51,004 bases of DNA from positions 1 through 51,004 of the forward strand of contig NZ_LOPV01000118.1 of the NCBI RefSeq assembly GCF_001469865.1, in the 5' to 3' direction. Origin of the DNA: Haloferax profundi (GTDB lineage Archaea; Halobacteriota; Halobacteria; Halobacteriales; Haloferacaceae). Position 1 is the stretch's first letter; each line of letters starts with the position of its first letter. Positions 47,905 through 51,004 of the stretch are shown here, one piece after another. The position numbers and the translations under genes are program-made. The notes beneath the pieces were generated by a model. The model was not told the DNA's origin. It was given only the letters and a program-made list of their open reading frames with translations, and ran no database searches.

Positions 47905-49403
47905 TGGTCTCCGCACTCGGCATCCAACTCGGCGTCGTCGGCGTCTACCTCGTGGTGGCCCTCGCAGTCGGGTTACTCGCGTACCGCCTCACGAGTAAGA
48001 ACGCCGAGGACTACTACCTCGCGGGGCGCTCTATCGGAACCGTCGTCCTCCTGTTTACTACCTTCGCGACGCTCCTGTCCGCGTTCACGTTCTTCGGCGG
48101 CCCTGACCTCGCGTTCCGTGCCGGCCCCGAGTGGATTCTGGTGATGGGCGTCATGGACGGCGTCCTGTTCGCCATCCTCTGGTACGTCGTCGGCTACAAA
48201 CAGTGGCTCGTCGGCAAGGCCCACGGCTACGTGACGCTCGGTGAGATGCTCGGTGACCGCTTCGGGTCGAAGCGCCTCCGGGCCGTCGTCGCCGGTATCA
48301 GCCTCTTTTGGCTGTTCCCGTACGTGATGCTCCAGCAGATGGGTGCCGGTGAAGCCATCGTCGGCCTCACGAACGGAATCGTCCCGTACTGGGCCGGTGC
48401 CGCCGGCATCACGGTGTTCATGATTGCGTACGTCGTCATCGCCGGTCTGCGCGGCGTCGCGTGGACCGACACGCTCCAGGGCCTGTTCATGCTCGGCGTC
48501 GTCTGGCTTGCTGTCGGGTGGGTCGCAACCGCCGCAGGCGGACCCAGCGCCCTCTCGAACGCGCTCGCGACGAACAAACCCGAGTTCCTCGCCCTCGGTG
48601 GGGGCCTCTACTCGCCGCAGTTCATCATCTCGACGGCCGTCACCATCGCGTTCGGCGTGGCGATGTTCCCGCAAATCAATCAGCGGTTCTTCGTCGCCAA
48701 GTCGGGAACGGTTCTCAAGCGCTCGTTCGCGCTCTGGCCCGTTCTCGTCGTCTTGCTGTTCGTCCCTGCCTTCATCCTCGGAACGTGGGCGGCGGGCCTC
48801 GGTATCTCGGTTCCCGAGGGGGCGAACGTCCTTCCAGTCCTCCTGAACGAGTACACGCCCGTCTGGTTCGCCGCCCTCGTCGTCGCCGGGGCGATGGCCG
48901 CGATGATGTCCTCGTCCGACTCGATGCTCCTCTCCGGGTCGTCGTACTTCACCCGTGACCTCTACCGGCCGTTCGTCGACGCCTCGCTGAGCGAGGACCG
49001 TGAAGCGTGGATTGCACGCATCGGTGTCGCACTGTTCGCGACGCTGACGTTCGTCGCCAGTCTGTTCCGCCCCGGCACGCTCATCGAAGTCGGTGACACC
49101 GCGTTCGGCGGATTCGCGCAGATGGCGCTCCCCGTCATCATCGCACTCTACTGGGCGAAGACGAATCGGACGGGAATGTTCGCCGGCATCCTCGGTGGAC
49201 AGGCGTTCTACCTCGCACACGTCTTCTTGCCGACGGTCGAAATCGCCGGCGTCTCGGTGTTCGGTCCGACGTATCTCACGTGGGACTTCGCCCTCTGGGG
49301 GATGCTCCTCTCCGCCGTCTTGACGCTCGGCGTCTCTGCGTTCACGGCTACCGCACCCGAAGAGAACCAGAGTCGGTTCTCCGAAGGACTGCGAGCAGAC
49401 TGA
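47904..49403 (+). CDS. Sodium:solute symporter (SSS family)
   Basis: 499 residues with about 13 membrane helices. ATG 47904 overlaps the DUF3311 stop by one base. Family features include EDYYLAGRSIGTVVLLFTTF (helix 2), AFTFFGGPDLAFRAGPEWI, LPYVMLQ-like FPYVMLQQMGAG, and the helix 9 region ALVVAGAMAAMMSSSDSMLL with the SS-x-D Na+-site Ser pair. Family members take up sugars, amino acids, carboxylates or vitamins with Na+. Substrate unknown; the adjacent TIM-barrel isomerase hints at a polyol or sugar. Confidence 0.93.
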   Translation: MVSALGIQLGVVGVYLVVALAVGLLAYRLTSKNAEDYYLAGRSIGTVVLLFTTFATLLSAFTFFGGPDLAFRAGPEWILVMGVMDGVLFAILWYVVGYKQWLVGKAHGYVTLGEMLGDRFGSKRLRAVVAGISLFWLFPYVMLQQMGAGEAIVGLTNGIVPYWAGAAGITVFMIAYVVIAGLRGVAWTDTLQGLFMLGVVWLAVGWVATAAGGPSALSNALATNKPEFLALGGGLYSPQFIISTAVTIAFGVAMFPQINQRFFVAKSGTVLKRSFALWPVLVVLLFVPAFILGTWAAGLGISVPEGANVLPVLLNEYTPVWFAALVVAGAMAAMMSSSDSMLLSGSSYFTRDLYRPFVDASLSEDREAWIARIGVALFATLTFVASLFRPGTLIEVGDTAFGGFAQMALPVIIALYWAKTNRTGMFAGILGGQAFYLAHVFLPTVEIAGVSVFGPTYLTWDFALWGMLLSAVLTLGVSAFTATAPEENQSRFSEGLRAD

Positions 49404-49520
49404 GTTCCACACACCGACCGGCACAGACCAGCGTGCTCCGAGTCCCGCTGACCATCGCTCTCCAGGACACCTCCTGCCACCGAGGGGAGATTTATTCCCT
49501 CGTGCGACCATCGTTCTCTT

Positions 49521-49805
49521 ATGCCTGAAGAAGTCCTGTTCAAATCCGAGAGCCGACAGACACGTGCCGAAATCGCGTCGTACCTCCGCGCCGTCGCCGA
49601 CAAACTCGACGCTGGCGAACCGATTACGCTGAAAGCGGGCGACCAGTCCGTGACGATGGAACCGCCGGCATCGCCGACGTTCGAGGTGAAAGCCGAACGC
49701 GAAGGGCCCGCGGGCCAACCCGGCGAACTGAGCATCGAGTTCGAACTGGAGTGGGACGAAGACGGCGGCGACGGCGGTGCAGGCGGCGGCTTGGAAATCG
49801 AGTAA
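49521..49805 (+). CDS. Amphi-Trp domain protein
   Basis: 94 residues. EVLFKSESRQTRAEIASYLR at the start, LKAGDQSVTMEPP in the middle and the C-terminal SIEFELEWDED are the amphi-Trp pattern, a small domain named for the alternating Trp/hydrophobic end segment. Its function is unknown. It ends with an acidic/Gly-rich tail. TTTATT about 30 nt before the ATG suggests a leaderless mRNA. Confidence 0.88.
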   Translation: MPEEVLFKSESRQTRAEIASYLRAVADKLDAGEPITLKAGDQSVTMEPPASPTFEVKAEREGPAGQPGELSIEFELEWDEDGGDGGAGGGLEIE

Positions 49806-49832
49806 CCGATTTCCCCCGCCCGATGAGGATAC

Positions 49833-49838
49833 TTTTTT
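49833..49838 (+). terminator. Oligo-T tract between amphi-Trp and GNAT genes
   Basis: Six T residues 27 nt after the amphi-Trp stop codon, a probable terminator. It also lies about 30 nt before the GNAT start, so it could instead be that gene's TATA region. Confidence 0.35.
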
Positions 49839-49864
49839 GACACCTCTACGAGTCGTCCGTACCC

Positions 49865-50347
49865 ATGCAGATTCGCCCCGTTACCGACGACGACGTACCC
49901 TCCCTCGTCGACGAACTGTGGCTCCCCTTCGCCGACGAGATGACCGACGTCGACCAGTACGACGCGTTGGCCGAGGACGTCGACGTTCGCGCCGACGCAG
50001 TGGCGTATCGTCAAGACCAACTCGCCGACGAGGACGTACAGACGTTCGTGGCAGTCGACGGCGACGGCGACGCGTGTCTCGTCGGGTATACCACCATCGT
50101 CTACTCCGAGTCGCCGCCAATCTTTGCCCGTGGCCCGGTGGCGAAAGTAAAGGACCTCTACGTTGCCCCGGACGCCCGCGGCGAGGGACTCGGGACGGAA
50201 TTACTCGAACGTGCGCACGAGTGGGGACGCGAGCGCGGGTGTGAACGCGCCGCGTTGAGCGTCCACGCCCGCAACGAGGCGGCACAGTCTTGCTACGAGT
50301 CGATTGGCTACGAGACGCGCTACGTGAAGATGGACCGACCCCTGTGA
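49865..50347 (+). CDS. GNAT family N-acetyltransferase
   Basis: 160 residues. The acetyl-CoA binding motif is VKDLYVAPDARGEGLGTELL (R-G-E-G-L-G) and the second block is ARNEAAQSCYESIGYE. The N-terminal MQIRPVTDDDVPSLVDELW is typical of RimI-like enzymes. The target is unknown. Monocistronic, with opposite-strand frames only as shadows. Confidence 0.93.
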   Translation: MQIRPVTDDDVPSLVDELWLPFADEMTDVDQYDALAEDVDVRADAVAYRQDQLADEDVQTFVAVDGDGDACLVGYTTIVYSESPPIFARGPVAKVKDLYVAPDARGEGLGTELLERAHEWGRERGCERAALSVHARNEAAQSCYESIGYETRYVKMDRPL

Positions 50348-50445
50348 ACCGTTGGTCTGTGTCGACATCGACCCCTCTCGATTTCGGGGGTGGAATTCGA
50401 CCACCAAACCCGAATCCTCAAATCTCCACACACTAACCCCCGCGC

Positions 50446-51004
50446 ATGAACGAGTCGGGACACCAGGTGTTGATGGAGCAAGACGTGCTTCGTCGCCGTC
50501 TTGACGACGGTGACCTTCCCGAGTGGGCAGTGCAGCACTACGAGACGTTCCGCGAGACGATGCTCGGCGAGAACGACGGCGCACCCTTTCCGTGTTACTT
50601 CGGCGTCGAGTCCGAGCGAAACGGCGACGCCCTGTACACGTTCGTCGATTCGATGACCGACAAAGACGCCCTGTTGGCGCTTCGTGACACGGTCTTGGAG
50701 TACCTCGACGTGTACCGCGACTACTCCGAGGCGTGCTCGCTGGTCACATTCTTCAAACCGCCCGCAGAGAACCTGACCGAAGCAGACTACCACGAACGCC
50801 TGTGGCACATCCTCCAGTTCCTCCACGTCCACGACCCCGAACCGTGGCCGGCGGACATCCCGACCGACCCCGACGATTCGACGTGGGAGTTCTCCTTCGG
50901 CGGCGAACCCATCTTCCCGACGACGCGTGCCCCGTTCTACGACGAGCGACTGAGTCGCTACTGCCCGTGGGGTCTCGAAATCACGTTCCAGCCGCGGTCA
51001 CTGT
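50446..51004 (+). CDS. YqcI/YcgG family protein (3' end missing)
   Basis: 186 residues are visible before the right edge. The N-terminal MNESGHQVLMEQDVLRRRLD is not diagnostic, but GAPFPCYFGVESE and FSFGGEPIFPTTRAPFYDER followed by LSRYCPWGLEITFQPR are characteristic of the YqcI/YcgG family. The biochemical role is unknown; members occur in bacteria and haloarchaea. ATG 50446 has no Shine-Dalgarno, and the 98-nt gap before it is AT-richer than the surroundings. Confidence 0.85.
   Translation, partial: MNESGHQVLMEQDVLRRRLDDGDLPEWAVQHYETFRETMLGENDGAPFPCYFGVESERNGDALYTFVDSMTDKDALLALRDTVLEYLDVYRDYSEACSLVTFFKPPAENLTEADYHERLWHILQFLHVHDPEPWPADIPTDPDDSTWEFSFGGEPIFPTTRAPFYDERLSRYCPWGLEITFQPRSL

Noticed and set aside
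47973-49718. 581-codon minus-strand ORF opposite the sodium:solute symporter
   Set aside because: The product is Arg/Glu/Gly-rich without any hydrophobic core or motif, and the plus strand holds a complete symporter.
1-51004. tRNA, rRNA, insertion sequences, prophage or integrase genes
   Set aside because: I looked for tRNA-like arms, transposase motifs and terminal repeats and found none that I could support.

Overview
The window is chromosomal DNA from a halophilic archaeon (class Halobacteria), and the gene content and order suggest Haloferax or a close relative. The evidence is high GC with a strong third-position bias, very acidic predicted proteins, twin-arginine export signals, many starts with a TATA-like box about 25-30 nt upstream and no Shine-Dalgarno site (leaderless mRNAs), and typical archaeal genes: DnaG-type primase, aIF5A with deoxyhypusine synthase and an agmatinase, two-half siroheme decarboxylase, HalOD1 response regulator, LWR-salt protein and a bacterio-opsin-activator type HTH regulator. 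I see no rRNA, tRNA, CRISPR array, insertion sequence or integrase.

Layout. 1-5.6 kb: a sulfide/persulfide handling island: TauE/SafE exporter (cut by the left edge), a small membrane protein, a rhodanese-persulfide dioxygenase type fusion, an HTH-thiosulfate sulfurtransferase fusion that looks like the local regulator, a DUF1641 protein and a sulfide:quinone reductase type flavoprotein. 5.6-11.5 kb: small doubtful genes, aldo/keto reductase, a Tat-exported small protein, a voltage-gated K+ channel with a zinc ribbon, and a chemoreceptor. 11.5-19.3 kb: a more accessory stretch bounded by two 271-residue paralogues of unknown function, holding an MFS exporter, cold-shock protein, DsrE protein, HemG-like flavodoxin, ATP-grasp ligase and a GIY-YIG-like protein. 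19.6-24.2 kb: membrane-anchored nuclease-like protein, M20 peptidase, APC permease and its probable regulator.

24.2-27.6 kb: the hypusine module (deoxyhypusine synthase, agmatinase, aIF5A) with a Nif3-like protein and a 21-bp tandem repeat. 27.6-35 kb: small membrane protein, UbiB/ABC1 kinase, Hsp20, two overlapping moeA genes, response regulator, HAD phosphatase. 35-40 kb: LWR-salt protein, pterin dehydratase, an OB-like protein, and a tight heme operon (ahbAB fusion, precorrin-2 dehydrogenase, hemA). 40-45 kb: two unequal cis-prenyltransferase homologues flanking a serpin lipoprotein, followed by a DUF92 membrane protein and a GNAT. 45-51 kb: dnaG, a TIM-barrel isomerase, a DUF3311/sodium:solute symporter operon, amphi-Trp protein, GNAT, and a YqcI/YcgG family gene cut by the right edge.

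The most interesting signals are: the complementary loss of motifs in the two cis-prenyltransferases (predicting a heteromeric enzyme); the sulfur island, where a rhodanese tandem is fused to a DNA-binding domain and short inverted repeats sit on three start codons; the unknown 271-residue paralogue pair; a UCCG-tetraloop hairpin that would bury the Shine-Dalgarno site of dnaG; a HemG-like protein in a genome region that encodes the siroheme heme route; and a 21-bp minisatellite. All assignments were made by reading the sequence alone, without database searches.
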